Source: Eurosta solidaginis (taxonomy: Eukaryota > Arthropoda > Insecta > Diptera > Tephritidae). Taken from it: 64,000 nt of DNA. Within the stretch, counting starts at the first letter, position 1. Every line of letters starts with the position of its first letter. The DNA lies in NCBI RefSeq assembly GCF_040869045.1, contig NW_027136910.1:744001-808000 (forward strand), given 5' to 3'. The notes under the pieces were generated by a model, which did no database searches, was not told the DNA's origin, and was given only the letters and a program-made list of their open reading frames with translations. Of this stretch, positions 10,869 to 23,018 are shown one piece after another. A program made the translations under genes and the position numbers.

Positions 10869-12900
10869 GATGACGACCATGGCAAACGTTTGAAGGACAA
10901 TGAATTGAGGGCATGCAACTGGAACGTCCGCTCCCTGAATGGGATTGGCGCAGGTGCCCGGCTAGTTGATGTCCTCATCAAAGCAAAATCTGACATCACC
11001 GCCGTCACGAAATGCATTGGACGAAGGAAGGTAGAAGGAAGATAAAGAAGTGTGACATCTATTAGAGTGGCCATACAAATAAGCGCAGTTTCGGCGTTGG
11101 ATTCGTGGTGGGAGACTTTGTCGCCAAGTACTGGCGTTGACGCCTGTGAAGGAACGTCTCGCCGCTATCCCAATAAAATCAAATTTTTTTAATATATCAT
11201 TCATCTGCGCCCATGCACCAACAGAGTTGAAAGACGATGAGGAGGTGAAAGACGTTTTTTATGAACAATTAGAAGGGACATACGAGCGCTGCCCACGCCA
11301 TAATATAAAAGTCGTGCTTGGCGACTTTAACGCCAGGGTGGGCAAAGAAGGTGTAAAACATAAATGTCCCATCTGCCAATTTGTAAGGAAAATCAAAAGG
11401 GAGCAAGACGCAAATTTGAAGAGACGTTCGGCCTAAATATTCATGGAGATAAATCGCGCCAAGCATTAATTATTATTATTTTTCTATTTTATTTTTTATG
11501 GTTAATGCGTCAAGCACTATCAGTTAAACAAATAAATAGCTTTTATTCTACCGAAATAACAAATAGAAGGTTTTTATGTTTATTCTAGCAAAATGAAATT
11601 AGTGCGTATATTCTATTATTATTCAAAGGAAAATTTAATTGTGCTTCATTGTTCGTTTCTATATTTGTACAGCTGATTCGTGGTATTAACTTCACATAGG
11701 TTAAGTGATACGTGTACAATATGACCGTATTTTTTCCCCAGCGGGTCAGGGGGTCAGAATATATCCGCGGTAGGTATGTCAGGGGGGCTGTGTAGCGCAA
11801 CCCTTCAGGTTGCCAGCGCAATATATAGCTTCTCCAAATCCAATAGTCAGACCCACATAACCGCGGCGAATCCTGTTTCACTAACATACGAGGCTCGGGC
11901 GACCCCAAGCTCCTCATGGAACTTGGGAGTGGGGTGGGAGGGATGGCTGGAAAGTTTAATGTGGCCACATAAATCGTTCCCGAGATGGTCGGGATAGCAC
12001 CTTAATGGTGCAGTGTTACCGTAGCGTACCGGATATATATCCGGCAAAGGACCATCACATCGATAACCCTCCCCAAAGCCTTCGGAGATAACAACAACAT
12101 GACCGTATTTTTAACCATTTCAGGCATATGCGACACAGGTGTCCCAAAAATATTTCCTTGTACAGCAAGCAGGCCGTCAATATTTTACTAGTTTTTTCGT
12201 TATAAGTTACTTAATCTTATCAGAATGTATACATCCGAACCGATTTTCATTAAATTTAAATAATGTTTATTTCTGTGTATTTCTACTACGAAAAGCTTTT
12301 CGGTTAAAATTCCCTACAGTCGGAAAGTTCAGCCTACACAATGAAACTTCTCCTAATGGACTGAGGCTGATTGACTTTGCCGGTGCTCGAAAAATTGTCA
12401 TATCCAGCTCGAGGTTCATGCATAAGAAGATACATCAAGCTACATGGCTGTCCCCCGAACGAAATACTCGCAATCAGATCAATCACGTTGTGATAGACGG
12501 ACGGCATGCCTCCAGTATTTTAGATGTGCGCACGATCCGAGCACCTAACATCGACTCGGACCATTATCTCTTCGCAGCCAAAATGCGCATCAGCCTCTGC
12601 GTGGCTAAAACCAAGGAACAAAAAACACAAGGAAATCTAGACGTTGAAAGGCTGCACTCGCAACAGACTGCCAATGATTTCGCAACTCGACTCCCACACC
12701 TGCTCTCTGAGAGCTCAACTCAACCTGAAGGAGCAGTTGGAGCATATCTCCAAAGCACTTTGTACTGCCGCCGAGGAAAATATTAGTTACCGGCGGCCAC
12801 GGAAAAACAACTCGTATGATGAAGAATGTCGCGTTGCAGCCGAAAGAAAAGACGCTGCCTACAGGGCTACGTTAAAAGCGAGTGCAACAAGAGGTGTGTG
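10869..12900 (+). pseudogene. RTE endonuclease, interrupted
   Basis: RACNWNVRSLNG opens the apurinic-like endonuclease. NISFICAHAPTE and IKVVLGDFNARVGKEGV follow at 11137-11351. After the insertion the domain resumes at about 12311 with PTVGKFSLHNETSPNG, ATWLSPERNTRNQINHVVID and the terminal NIDSDHYLFAAK. Several early frameshifts lie between 11030 and 11140. A frame change near 12700 leads into KALCTAAEENIS. The family-typical active-site blocks (GDFN, SDH) are readable, but no complete protein can be made. Confidence 0.85.
11735..12098 (+). mobile_element. SINE-like element with (AAC)n tail
   Basis: The 14-bp direct duplication ATGACCGTATTTTT lies at 11721-11734 and 12099-12112. The 364-bp body begins TCCCCAGCGGGTCAGG and ends in AACAACAAC. 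Its 3' part (CCCGAGATGGTCG, ACCGGATATATATCCGG, AAAGGACCATCA) recurs at about 29310-29475. Long TSDs and a short-repeat 3' tail point to LINE-driven retrotransposition. I do not see clear tRNA A and B boxes, so the origin of the head is open. Confidence 0.8.
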
Positions 12901-12928
12901 AACGCTATCGCGAGTTAAAAAGCGAAGC

Positions 12929-14107
12929 GTGTTGCCTGCGGAGCTATTCAAATACGGCGGCGAGGAGTTGGTAAGGCGCATGCATCAGCTTCTTCGAAAA
13001 ATATGTGCGGACGAGTGCATGCCCCACGATTGGAATCTAAGTGCTCATTGCCTAGTCCACAAGAAGGGGGATACTACAAACTGCAACAACTATCGCGGAA
13101 TCAGCCTTCTTAATATAGCATATAAGGTCCTGTTAAGTGTATTGTGCAAAAGAGTGAAGCTCACCGTGAATCGGCTGATTGGACCTTATCAGTGCGGCTT
13201 CAGGCCTGGTAAATCTACCATCGACCAGATTTTCACAATGCGTCAAATCTTGGAAAAACCCGTGAAAAGAGAATCGACGCACATCACCTCTTCGTCGATT
13301 TTAAAGCCGCATTCGACAGCACAAAAAGGAGCTGCCTAAATGCCGCTATGTCTGAATTTGGTTTACCCGCAAAACGTATACGGCTGTGCAAAATGACATT
13401 TTGACGACGAATTGAGCAACACCATCAAGCCGTTCGAAACTAAACGAGGTTTCAGACAGGGTGACCCCCTATCGTGCGATTTCTTTAACTTGATGCTGGA
13501 GAAAATTATACTAGCTGCAGAGCTAAACCGCTCTGGAACAATATTCTATAAAAGCGTGCAATTACTGGCATATGCGTATGACATTGATATCATCGGCCTA
13601 AACACTCTTGCCAATATATGCTACTTTGGACTAGGTAGGCAACTGAAAAGTAAAATCCTCTCCCGGCAAACGAAAATCATACTCTACAAGTCACTGCTGT
13701 ATGGTTCAGAAGCATGGACCATGACAACATCAGATGAAGCGGCTCTGGGAGTGTTCAAGAGAAAAGTTCTTCGAAAGATTTATGGACCTCTATGCGTTGG
13801 CGATGGAGAGTACCGAAGAAGATTTACCGATGAGTTGTACGAGCTATACGCAGACATTAACATAGTCCAGCGAATTGAAACGCAACGGCTGCGCTGGCTA
13901 GGCCATGGTTTGCGAATGGAAGATGACGCTCCGGCCAAGAAAGTGTTTCTATCGGAACCCGCCTATGGAAGCAGAGGTAGAGGGCGGCCCCCACTCCGTT
14001 GGAAGGACCAGGTCGAAAACTATTTGAACTCCCAATTTGTGCCGGTGGGCAGAAAGAAAACCGACTGGCGCGCCTTGCTGGACAGCCATAACCGTTTAAA
14101 CGGTTAA
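12929..14107 (+). pseudogene. RTE reverse transcriptase, internally deleted
   Basis: The first block (12929-13339) reads LPAELFKYGGEELVRRMHQL, then CLVHKKGDTTNCNNYRGISL, GPYQCGFRPGKSTIDQIF. The second (13412-14107) has KRGFRQGDPLSCDFFNLMLE and then YAYDIDIIG in place of the catalytic YADDIDIIG. A deletion joins this to the C-terminal block (LLYGSEAWT, RLRWLGHGLRMEDD, GRPPLRWKDQVE). Frame is lost around 13340-13410. The palm Asp change and the deletion make it inactive. The stop at 14105-14107 is at the normal end of RTE proteins. Confidence 0.88.
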
Positions 14108-14300
14108 GCGCCAATTAAGTAAGTAAAAGCTCTCAGTGAAAACACATCTGCCTTGCAGATGCCGTTCGGTGTCGACATAAAACATGTAGGTCCCGTCCGG
14201 CCAATTTTTAGGGAAAATCAAGAGGAGCACGACGCAAATTCGAAGAGAAGCTCGGCCTTATATCTCTTCGGAGATTATCGCGCCTTATATTTATTTCTTT

Positions 14301-14630
14301 TATAAGCAAGTAAGATTAAGTGCTTGAAACATTTTGGGTGGATTAAATTCTTTGCGTAAAGTTCAAAAGGAACATTTTTTAAATTTATCTTACAAGCTTT
14401 GCGCGTGTGTTATTACTGTGGCTTGAAGCTTATGTTGTGAAGGTTTCCGAACAATCCCATATTTTTTTTGTATCCTTCGTTTAATCCCTTCCACGTTAGG
14501 GTGTATCGCTTTATCTTCGGTTTCATCAGGTCAAAATGAATACATCCAAAATCTGACTGAAGCTGACACGCTGTTCAGTTGGAGTCAAAGTCATGTCACA
14601 TTACTGACTCAAAGTCGATAAAGTAGTACT
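14301..14630. repeat. Repeat shared with 18.8-19.3 kb
   Basis: TCAGGTCAAAATGA, CTGACTGAAG, CAGTTGGAGTCAAAG and CACATTACTGACTCAAAGTC occur in this order here and again at 18838-18885 plus 19235-19310. There they are separated by an inverted-repeat element. This copy therefore shows the approximate unoccupied site for that insertion. No coding content is seen. Confidence 0.65.
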
Positions 14631-15484
14631 TGTACACAGGGTATTATAACTTTGATTGGATAACGGTTGGTTGTACAGGTTTAAAGGATCCGAGATAGAT
14701 ATAGACTTCCATATATCAAAATAATCAGTATTGAAAAAAAATTTTATTGAGCCATGTCCGTCCGTCCGTCCGTTCACCTGTCCGTTAACACGATAAATTG
14801 AGTAAATATTGAGATATCTTCACCAAATTTGGTACACGAGCATATCTAGCACCAGAATAGATTGGTATTGAAAATGAGCGAAATCGGAAGATAACCTGCC
14901 CAATTTTTATATATATAACATTTTGGAAAACACAAAAAACCTGATTATTTAGTAAATAATACACCTGGCACCGCCCACTTGCGATATAATCAATTTAACA
15001 AATATTATTAATCATATATCAAAAATTGTTAAACCTATCGTAACAAAATTCGGCAAAGAGGCTGGCTTTACTATAAGGAGTGCTTTTAAGAAAAATTAAC
15101 GAAATCGATTAAGGACCACGCCCACTTTTATGTAAGAGATTTTTAAAAGGTTCGTGGACGAATAAAATAAGCTATATATTTGCAAAAAAGAGCTTTATAG
15201 CAATGGTATTTCATTTCCCAAGTGGATTTATAACAATAAATAGGAAAAACTTCAAATTTAAAAAAATTAGCGAGGCACCGCCCCTGTTATGATTAAGCAA
15301 TTTTCTATGTTTCGGGAGCCATAACTCGAAGAAAAATTACTTCAGAATAGAACCATATGTAAATGTATTATTGCGCAGCCTTGTAACACTATTAAGCACA
15401 CAAAACAAACAACAACAGCATTTTAAGTGTACAGCTGGGTATGTAATGTTCGGTTTCACACGAACTTAGACTTCCTTACTTGTT
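14631..15484 (+). mobile_element. GTCY-microsatellite (mini-me/DINE-like) element, deleted
   Basis: It starts near CAGGGTATTATAACTTTGAT, has the CCATGTCCGTCCGTCCG microsatellite at about 14755, the GAGATATCTTCACCAAATTTGG core, and ends in a hairpin-forming TTCGG..ACACGAACTTAG with CTTCCTTACTTG. Dipteran mini-me/DINE-type non-autonomous elements carry a GTCY microsatellite next to a conserved core; assignment to that group is by structure only. This copy is shortened internally compared with the next one. Confidence 0.65.
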
Positions 15485-17156
15485 TACACTGTTTTTGTAC
15501 ACAGCTGAGCAGAGCTCACAGAGTATATTAACTTTGTTCGCATAACGGTAATCCGTAACGGCATAAACTAATCGAGATAGAGATAGAGTTCTATATATCA
15601 AAATGATCTGGGTGAAAAAAGAAATTCATTTAGCCATGTCCGTCCGTCCGTAAACACGATAACTTGAGTAAACTTTGAGGTATCTTGATAAAATTTGGTA
15701 CGTAGGTTCATGGGTGCTCATCTCAGATCGCTATTTAAAACGAACGAAATCGGACTATAACCACTCCCACTTTTTCGATATCGAAAATTTCGAAAAACCG
15801 AAAAAGTGCGATAATTCATTATCAAAGACGGATAGAGCGATGGAACTTGGTGGGTGGATTGACCTTATGACAGCAAAATAGAAAATTAGTAAAATTTTGG
15901 ACATTGGGTGTGGCACCGGCCACTTTTAAAAGAAGGTTATTTAAATATTTTGCGAGCTGTAATTTGGCAGTCGTTGAAGATATCATGATGAAATTTGGCA
16001 GGAACGTTACTCCTATCACTATATGTATGCTTAATAAAAATTAGCAAAATCGGAGAACGGCCACGCCCACTTTAAAAAAAAAATTTTTTTTAAGTCAAAT
16101 TTTAACAAAAAATTTTATATCTTTACAGTATATACATAAGTAAATTATGTCAACATTCAACTCCAGTAATGATATGGTGCAACAAAATACAAAAAGAAAA
16201 TAAAATTTGAAAATGGTCGTAGCTCCGCCCTTTTCCCTTTAATTAGTCTAGAATACTTTTAAGGCCATAAGTCGAACAAAAAATTTCCAATCCTTGTGAA
16301 ATTTGGTAGGTGCATAGATTCTATGACGGTAACTATTTTCTGTGACAATGAACCAAATCGGTTGAAGCCACGCTCAGTTTTATACACAGTCGACCGTCTG
16401 TCCTTCCGCTCGGTCGTTAACACGATAACTTGAGCAAAAATCGATATATCTTAACTAAACTTAGTTCACGTACTTATCTGAACTCACTTTCTCTTGATAT
16501 AAAAAATGGCCGAAATCCGACTGTGACCACGCCCACTTTTTCGATATCGAAAATTACGAAAAATGAAACAAATGCCATAATTCTGTACCAAATATGAAAA
16601 AAGAGATGAAACATGGTAATTGGATTGGTTTACTGACGCAAAATATAACTTTAGAAAAAACTTTGTAAAATGAGTGTGGCACCTACCATATGAAGTAGAA
16701 GAAAATGAAAAAGTTCTGCAGGGCGAAATCAAAAGCCCTTGGAATCATGGCAGGAATACTGTTTGTGGTATCGAATATATAAATAAATTAGCGGTACCCG
16801 ACTGATGACGTTCTGGGTCACCCTGGTCCACATTTTGGTCGATATCTCGAAAATGCCTTCACATGTACAACTAAGGGCCACTCCCTTTTAAAACCCTCAT
16901 TAATACCTTTAATTTGATACACATATCGTACAACACACATTCCTGAAATTGCGTCCACCTATAGAACTATGGCGCACTCCCCTTTAAAAAAAACTCTTTA
17001 ATAATTTCCATTTGAAACCCATGTCATACAAACACATTCCAGGGTTACCCCAGGTTCATTTTGCTAAATGGTGATTTTCCCTTATTTTGTCTCCAAAGCT
17101 CACAGCTGAGTATGTAATGTTCGGTTACACCCGAACTTAACCTTCCTTACTTGTTA
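15485..17156 (+). mobile_element. GTCY-microsatellite element, longer copy
   Basis: Head GAGTATATTAACTTTGTTCG, microsatellite at about 15640, core GAGGTATCTTGATAAAATTT, a second opening (CCGTCTGTCCTTCCGCTCGG, about 16395) and the tail minisatellite units with CGATATCTCG near 16850. It ends with TTCGGTTACACCCGAACTTA and CTTCCTTACTTG. Several GCCACGCCCACTTT motifs lie within. No protein is encoded. The same family makes 26190-27724, 43155-46866 (reversed) and 60145-60736. Confidence 0.7.
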
Positions 17157-18360
17157 TTGAAGAAAGTTATTTTGATTTGAAACACATATTTTTAAAGTTT
17201 TAATCAAGGAGATTCCATACAAGGTGATGGCAAAGCGAATTCAAACAATTAGCCGTGCAGAAGAACGTCAAGTCAAAACAAAATTTTCATTGATTTCGAT
17301 TAACTGACATATTGTTGTACAAGGCGTTGCATGGAAAATAATCATGAAGAAACAACCAGCTGTTGGGATAACAACATCTGGTACTGAATTCGCCTTGGTT
17401 TTAATTGATAGGTATTTCCAATGATTCACAACAATTTTCCAAATTTTAAATAAATAAAACAACTTTTTAGAATGAGATGAAATGAAATGTCAGACTGTTG
17501 CTTAAAAAGAGTCGCCGTGCGTAAATATGATAAGCATCTGTAAATGAGAATGTGCCGATAATCAGCAAGCAATGTAATTATCGCTTTTGACGTTGTATGA
17601 CAAGTCGTTTTTATTGATTTGACCAAAATTGTGCAAGCGAAAACCAAGCTATAGATTGTTATAACGTGGATTTAGTCATTTGCAAAGGATTTGATGTTGG
17701 GAATAGATGAGAATTTCTGCAGGTTAAATGCCACTTTATTTATTTTTCAAGAAATACTTCTTTGTTTACTTTTGAACAGGTGAAAAATATTTTAAAAACA
17801 ATTTTTTTTTTGTTCAAATAAATAGGTGATTAATTGTCAAACCTCATAAGTGAAACCTTAATTAATGTGCTTTGTTTGCTTTGTATAAACAAATGGCAAA
17901 AACTAGAAAAATAATACCTTAAAAATAACAAAATATTTCCCAATGAACCCATGGCAAGAGAACGTTTTAAGGTCAGTGAGTAAAGTTGAAAGGGTTTTGG
18001 AATATTCTTTAATTTTTTTGTATCCTTGCACTGATCCCTTTCATGTGTATAACTAAATCCTTTACTGTACGAATGAATTAGGTACATTAACTAAACAAAC
18101 GTAAGCCCTAGATACTAAGGCATTGAGAACCGGGAATTCCCATGCCTTCACAGCCTTCTTTAGATGTTACACAACTCAATAATAGATACCCAAATAGATC
18201 TTTAAACTTCACTTCACTCATAAGGAACTGCATTATCGTTTTTTTTATTGCACCTACGCTGACAACGCACATTCGCATGTGTAACCCGGAAACTTTCATT
18301 ATTTCGTCGCTGATCCACAAATGGGATTTGCGTCTTGTCATTGCAATAGTGCCTATGCAT
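17157..18360. other. AT-rich sequence, no supported gene
   Basis: Only short frames on either strand and no recognised domain, repeat end or TSD. It may be unique intergenic or old, unrecognisable repeat DNA. Confidence 0.5.
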
Positions 18361-18682
18361 TAGACTGGGTCGATTTATTAACCGATATCGCGCCATCGAT
18401 TTTTCGATAGGACTTGGGCTAAGGAAAACAAGTTCCACTACGCCTGAGAAATTATATTTTTGGGCCGGAAAGGTTATACATATGAAATTTTTTTTAGTAA
18501 GTTTAGTTAGAAAAAACCCTTAAAAATCAAAGTCGAAAAAAAGTCAAAAAATGAAATTTCGCAGGGTCGAAAATTATTTTTTTGGGTATGTGTAGTGGAA
18601 CTTTTTCCTGAGAACAAATCCTATCGAAAGATCGATGGCGCGATAGCGGTTAACTTTCGTCCATACAAATCGACCCAACCTA
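18361..18682. mobile_element. Inverted-repeat MITE with TA flanks
   Basis: TAGACTGGGTCGATTT at the left and, in reverse complement, TAGGTTGGGTCGATTT at the right bound a 322-bp element. The ends stay complementary through the ATCGCGCCATCG and TTTCGATAGG blocks, about 60 bp per arm. TA at each boundary suggests a Tc1/mariner-type MITE. A single-ended copy lies at 59371-59464. Confidence 0.75.
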
Positions 18683-18887
18683 ATTAAATAAAATAAGAAA
18701 AGTATTATTTTTTATCAAATAAAAATGTTTTCCGTGTTAAATTCGCTGAAAATTTCCTGAAAATTGAAATGAAAACAAAACAAAAACAATAAAAAGCATT
18801 GAAAAACAAATCAAAACAAACATATCTAATGCTTGTTTTTATTAGGTCAAAATGACTGACATCAAAACTGCAGCTTGACTGAAGCCC

Positions 18888-19234
18888 CCATTACTGATAC
18901 TTAGCATAGACTTGACTTGACTTGGCGTAAACTTGGCAACTTAGCCACGATTATACTCCACTTGGCGCATAAAATCTGGCATCACAATCAGCGTTGAAAT
19001 TTTCTTTGTAAATAAATGTCAATTTGTATGACAAAATGTCAAAATGAAATGGAAACAAACAAATGGCATCTCAAAATGTAAACGTCACTTAGAACTTACA
19101 TAGAAAATCAAAATTCAACAGACTTCTAAGTCAAGTTAAGTTTTGTGTAATCAGTAACATGCAATGTTCATTTAACAGAACTGTAAGTGACAGTTCGCAA
19201 GCCAAGTCAAATCTATGCTAAGTATCAGTAATGG
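18888..19234. mobile_element. 347-bp inverted-repeat element
   Basis: CCATTACTGATACTTAGCAT at the left is mirrored at the right end (GCTAAGTATCAGTAATGG), with arms continuing through the AAGTCAA blocks for 30-40 bp. It interrupts the repeat also found at 14516-14630. The exact target duplication is unclear. No coding capacity. Confidence 0.75.
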
Positions 19235-19558
19235 AGCCTTAACCCTGTGATCAGTTGGGGTCAAAGCCGTTTCATTCTGACACATTACTAACTCAAAGTC
19301 GATAAAGAAGTTCATGGTCAAAATCCATGCTAAAATTTTGTGTTCATTTATTTCACAATATATTTCATTATTTTCCGTTGTTTTACACGCTGTGTCATTA
19401 TATGATGATGGGACGCCAGTCGGCAAACGAAAACAAAATGCCAACATGTTAGCAAATGAAATTTTAATGGTAAATGGGCAATTGTCGTTTTCATTTATTG
19501 TTAAACTTAGTCGTCACTTTGTAGTCAAAATCGACGGCACACCATTTGACGTTGTATA
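19235..19558. other. Repeat flank, then unassigned sequence
   Basis: The first about 80 bases match 14560-14630. The rest has an 81-codon plus frame and a 91-codon minus frame overlapping each other, neither with a recognisable domain. Confidence 0.45.
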
Positions 19559-19571
19559 AAAAACAGTTTTT

Positions 19572-22013
19572 TTATATGAGTTAATCGGGGATTGCCCGTA
19601 TTGCTTTAAATGTATGAACATTTATTTCAAGCAATTTTTAATTTTATAATTTATTTAATAATTTTGGAAAAATTTAAACAACGTGACATCAGGACGGACA
19701 AGGCGACAGCTGTTTCGATTATACCTTGTAAATCTCTTCAAAGCCTTTTCTCCCGGGAGTGGGAGTCGAACCCGCACTCCTACGGTAGTTGAAATGGTTA
19801 GAAACGCATTCAGCTACGTCATGCCTTAGTTGTTGTAAAGTTTTTCCCAATTGCCTATTTTTCGCATATATTATCATCCACACATTCCATACGTCGTATG
19901 TAGTTATGTGTTGAAGTTATGCATGTTTGTAAGGCGGTTTCATAGAAACATGGTTTTATTGCTGTTTTTGTTCTGTTTATAGAACTACAACGAACTAACA
20001 AATGTTGTCTCTTTTATATGAATTAATCGTGGATTGCCCGTATTGCTTTAAATGTATGAACATTTCTTTCAAGCAATTTTTAATTTTATAATTTCTAACC
20101 ATTTCAACTATCGTAGGAGTGTGGATTCGACTCCCCCTCCCGGGAGAAAAGGCTTTGAAGAGATTTACAAGGTATAATCGAAACAACTGTCGCCTTGTCC
20201 GTCCTGATGTCACGTTGTTTAAATTTTGCCAAATTATTAAATAAATTATAAAACTAAAAATTGCTTGAAATAAATGTTCATACATTTAAAGCAATACGGA
20301 CAATCCCCGATTAATTCATATAAAAGAGACAACATTTGGTTAGTTCGTTGTAGTTCTATAAACAGAACAAAAACAGCAATAAAACCAAGTTTCTATGAAA
20401 CCGCCTTACAAACATGCCTAACTTAAACACATAACTTCATACGACGTATGGAATGTGTGGAAGATAATATATGCGAAAAAAAGGCAATTGGGAAAAACTT
20501 TACAACAACTAAGGCATGACGTAGCTGAATGCGTTTCTAACCATTTCAACTATCGTAGGAGTGCGGGTTCGACTCCCACTCCCGGGAGAAAAGGCTTTGA
20601 AGAGATTTACAAGGTATAATCGAAACAGCTGTCGCCTTGTCCGTCCTGATGTCACGTTGTTTAAATTTTTCCCAAATTATTAAATAAATTATAAAATTAA
20701 AAATTGCTTGAAATAAATGTTCATAAATTTAAAGCAATACGGGCAATCCCCGATTAATTCATATAAAAGAGACAACATTTGGTTAGTTCGTTGTAGTTCT
20801 ATAAACAGAACAAAAACAGCAATAAAACCAAGTTTCTATGAAACCGCCTTACAAACATGCATAACTTAAACACATAACTTCATACGACGTATGGAATGTG
20901 TGGAAGATAATATATGCGAAAAAAAGGCAATTGGGAAAAACTTTACAACAACTAAGGCATGACGTAGCTGAATGCGTTTCTAATCATTTCAACTATCGTA
21001 GGAGTGCGGGTTCGACTTCCACTCCCGGGAGAAAAGGCTTTGAAGAGATTTACAAGGTATAATCGAAACAGCTGTCGCCTTGTCCGTCCTGATGTCACGT
21101 TGTTTAAATTTTTCCCAAATTATTAAATAAATTATAAAATGAAGAATTGCTTGAAATAAATGTTCATATATTTAAAGCAATACGGGCAATCCCCGATTAA
21201 TTCATATAAAAGAGACAACATTTGGTTAGTTCGTTGTAGTTCTATAAACAGAACAAAAACAGCAATAAAACCAAGTTTCTATGAAACCACCTTACAAACA
21301 TGCATAACTTCAACACATAACTACATACGACGTATGGAATGTGTGGAAGATAATATATGCGAAAAAAGGCAATTGGGAAACACTTTACAACAACTAAGGC
21401 ATGACGTAGCTGAATGCGTTTCTAACCATTTCAACTATCGTAGGAGTGCGGGTTCGACTCCCACTCCCGGGAGAAAAGGCTTTGAAGATATTTACAAGGT
21501 ATAATCGAAACAGCTGTCGCCTTGTCCGTCCTGATGTCACGTTCTTTAAATTTTTCCCAAATTATTAAATAAATTATAAAATTAAAAATTGCTTGAAATA
21601 AATGTTCATACATTTAAAGCAATACGGGCAATCCCCAATTAATTCATATAAAAGAGACAACATTTGGTTAGTTCGTTGTAGTTCTATAAACAGAACAAAA
21701 ACAGCAATAAAACCAAGTTTCTATGAAACCGCCTTACAAACATGCATAACTTCAACACATAACTACATACGACGTATGGAATGTGTGGAAGATAATATAT
21801 GCGAAAAAAAGGCAATTGGGAAAAATTTTACAACAACTAAGGCATGACGTAGCTGAATGCGTTTCTAACCATTTCAACTATCATAGGAGTGCGGGTTCGA
21901 CTCCCTCTCTCGGCAGAAAAGGCTTTGAAGAGATTTACAAGGTATAATCGAAACAGCTGTCGCCTTGTCCGTACTGATGTCACGTTGTTTAAATTTTTCC
22001 CAAATTATTAAAT
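19572..22013. repeat. Array of 443-bp tRNA-like units, one unit inverted
   Basis: Direct units start (at AAAGCAATACGG) at 20288, 20731, 21174 and 21616, a period of 442-443 bp. A partial unit precedes them, and an inverted unit occupies about 19572-20090. The whole array is flanked by the 13-bp duplication AAAAACAGTTTTT (19559-19571 and 22014-22026), so it behaves as one insertion. Each unit carries an A-box-like TAGCTGAATGCG and a B-box GGTTCGACTCC about 44 bases downstream (for example 20522 and 20566), as in tRNA-derived SINEs. It also has the near-palindrome CATACGACGTATG. Frames crossing the units are by-products. Confidence 0.85.
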
Positions 22014-22026
22014 AAAAACAGTTTTT

Positions 22027-23018
22027 GCTTGACATTACAGTATTTGCCAAATTCAGTTGCATGTGGGAAAAGCGAACTCACTTAAACTTGTCACTGCCTT
22101 CACTTCATTGATTTCATCATGGCTTGCCTTTTAAAAAAATCACTTTACATATGGGATATCCCAAATCCGTATTTTCTTTTTCATTTTATTAGTTAGCGTG
22201 CACTTACTTTAACAGAACATAGGGTTGTTGATTTACGAATCACACAATCATACTTCTTGTTACTACAGCACTTATTTAGCGTCGCTATCAAATCGCTTCT
22301 AGAAAGGGGACCCGGGAAAGATTTATTCGAACAAATTCTAGTCACGGTTTGATTTGCCTGAAATTGGGTATTTAGGTATCTCTTACCCTAGATTACTATT
22401 TACAAGAATATTTTCTGGAAAACGGACCAGGGACTGACTGAGAGTAGAAGAAGTACTCCGACTGGGACTTGGGCTTTGACTGGGGCTGGGACTTTTGGGC
22501 TGGGATTGTAACTGGAACGAGGACTAGGAATAAGGGATGGAGAAAGAAAGGGAATAGATAGAGAAAAGAGTGACGAAGAAAGACACTGAGAAAGAGATGA
22601 AGCTGGACGCATATAGAGCAAAAATTACGGAGAAGAAACAGAAGGGCAGGGTGACTCCTCCAATAAAAGGTCAAGAAAAAGGGGGAGGGAGAGTTAGAGA
22701 TAAAAACTTCTTAAAACTTAAGTAGATAGATCAAAGTTAGGGCTGAACAAGGTCTGCCGGGTCTGCTTATATTTATAGATAAAAGAGATGTAAATAAATT
22801 TTTTCACTTTTTGGAACTTTTTATATTCTGCTTACTGGGCTCACTTTCAATATATGCAAAAAAGATTAAGAATGTGATAAATTAAACAACACGTGTCTCT
22901 TAAAGGCAAATTATTTATTTTTGAAGCTTATAATTGCCTTTTCATAGCACTTTAAGAAAACCAACCTAAAAATTGTGTGCTATTGAATCATAAAAATCAA
23001 TAAGTTTTAGAACAAAAA
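22027..23018. other. No gene; purine-rich tract inside
   Basis: From about 22430 to 22700 the plus strand is strongly purine-rich (GACTGGGACTTGGGCTTTGA followed by GA-rich sequence). It yields Pro/Ser-rich minus-strand frames of 92 and 73 codons that I regard as composition artefacts. Nothing else is recognised. Confidence 0.5.

Larger units (their letters stand above)
10869..14300 (+). mobile_element. RTE-type non-LTR retrotransposon, decayed
   Basis: The order on the plus strand is endonuclease N-terminus (10869-11351), a 0.96-kb insertion (11352-12310), endonuclease C-terminus (12311-12900), RT (12929-14107) and 3' UTR. The proteins match the RTE family often annotated in fly and other genomes as craniofacial development protein 2-like. 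The 3' UTR near 14182-14300 recurs at 11355-11480 within the insertion, so a second RTE 3' end has landed inside this one. Confidence 0.85.

Noticed and set aside
21160..21504. 114-codon plus-strand frame in the SINE array
   Set aside because: It is one reading of the 443-bp unit, repeated with breaks in other units, and runs through the tRNA-like region. No protein features.
22396..22674. Pro/Ser-rich minus-strand frames
   Set aside because: Explained by a purine-rich tract; two overlapping frames are open at once with low complexity.
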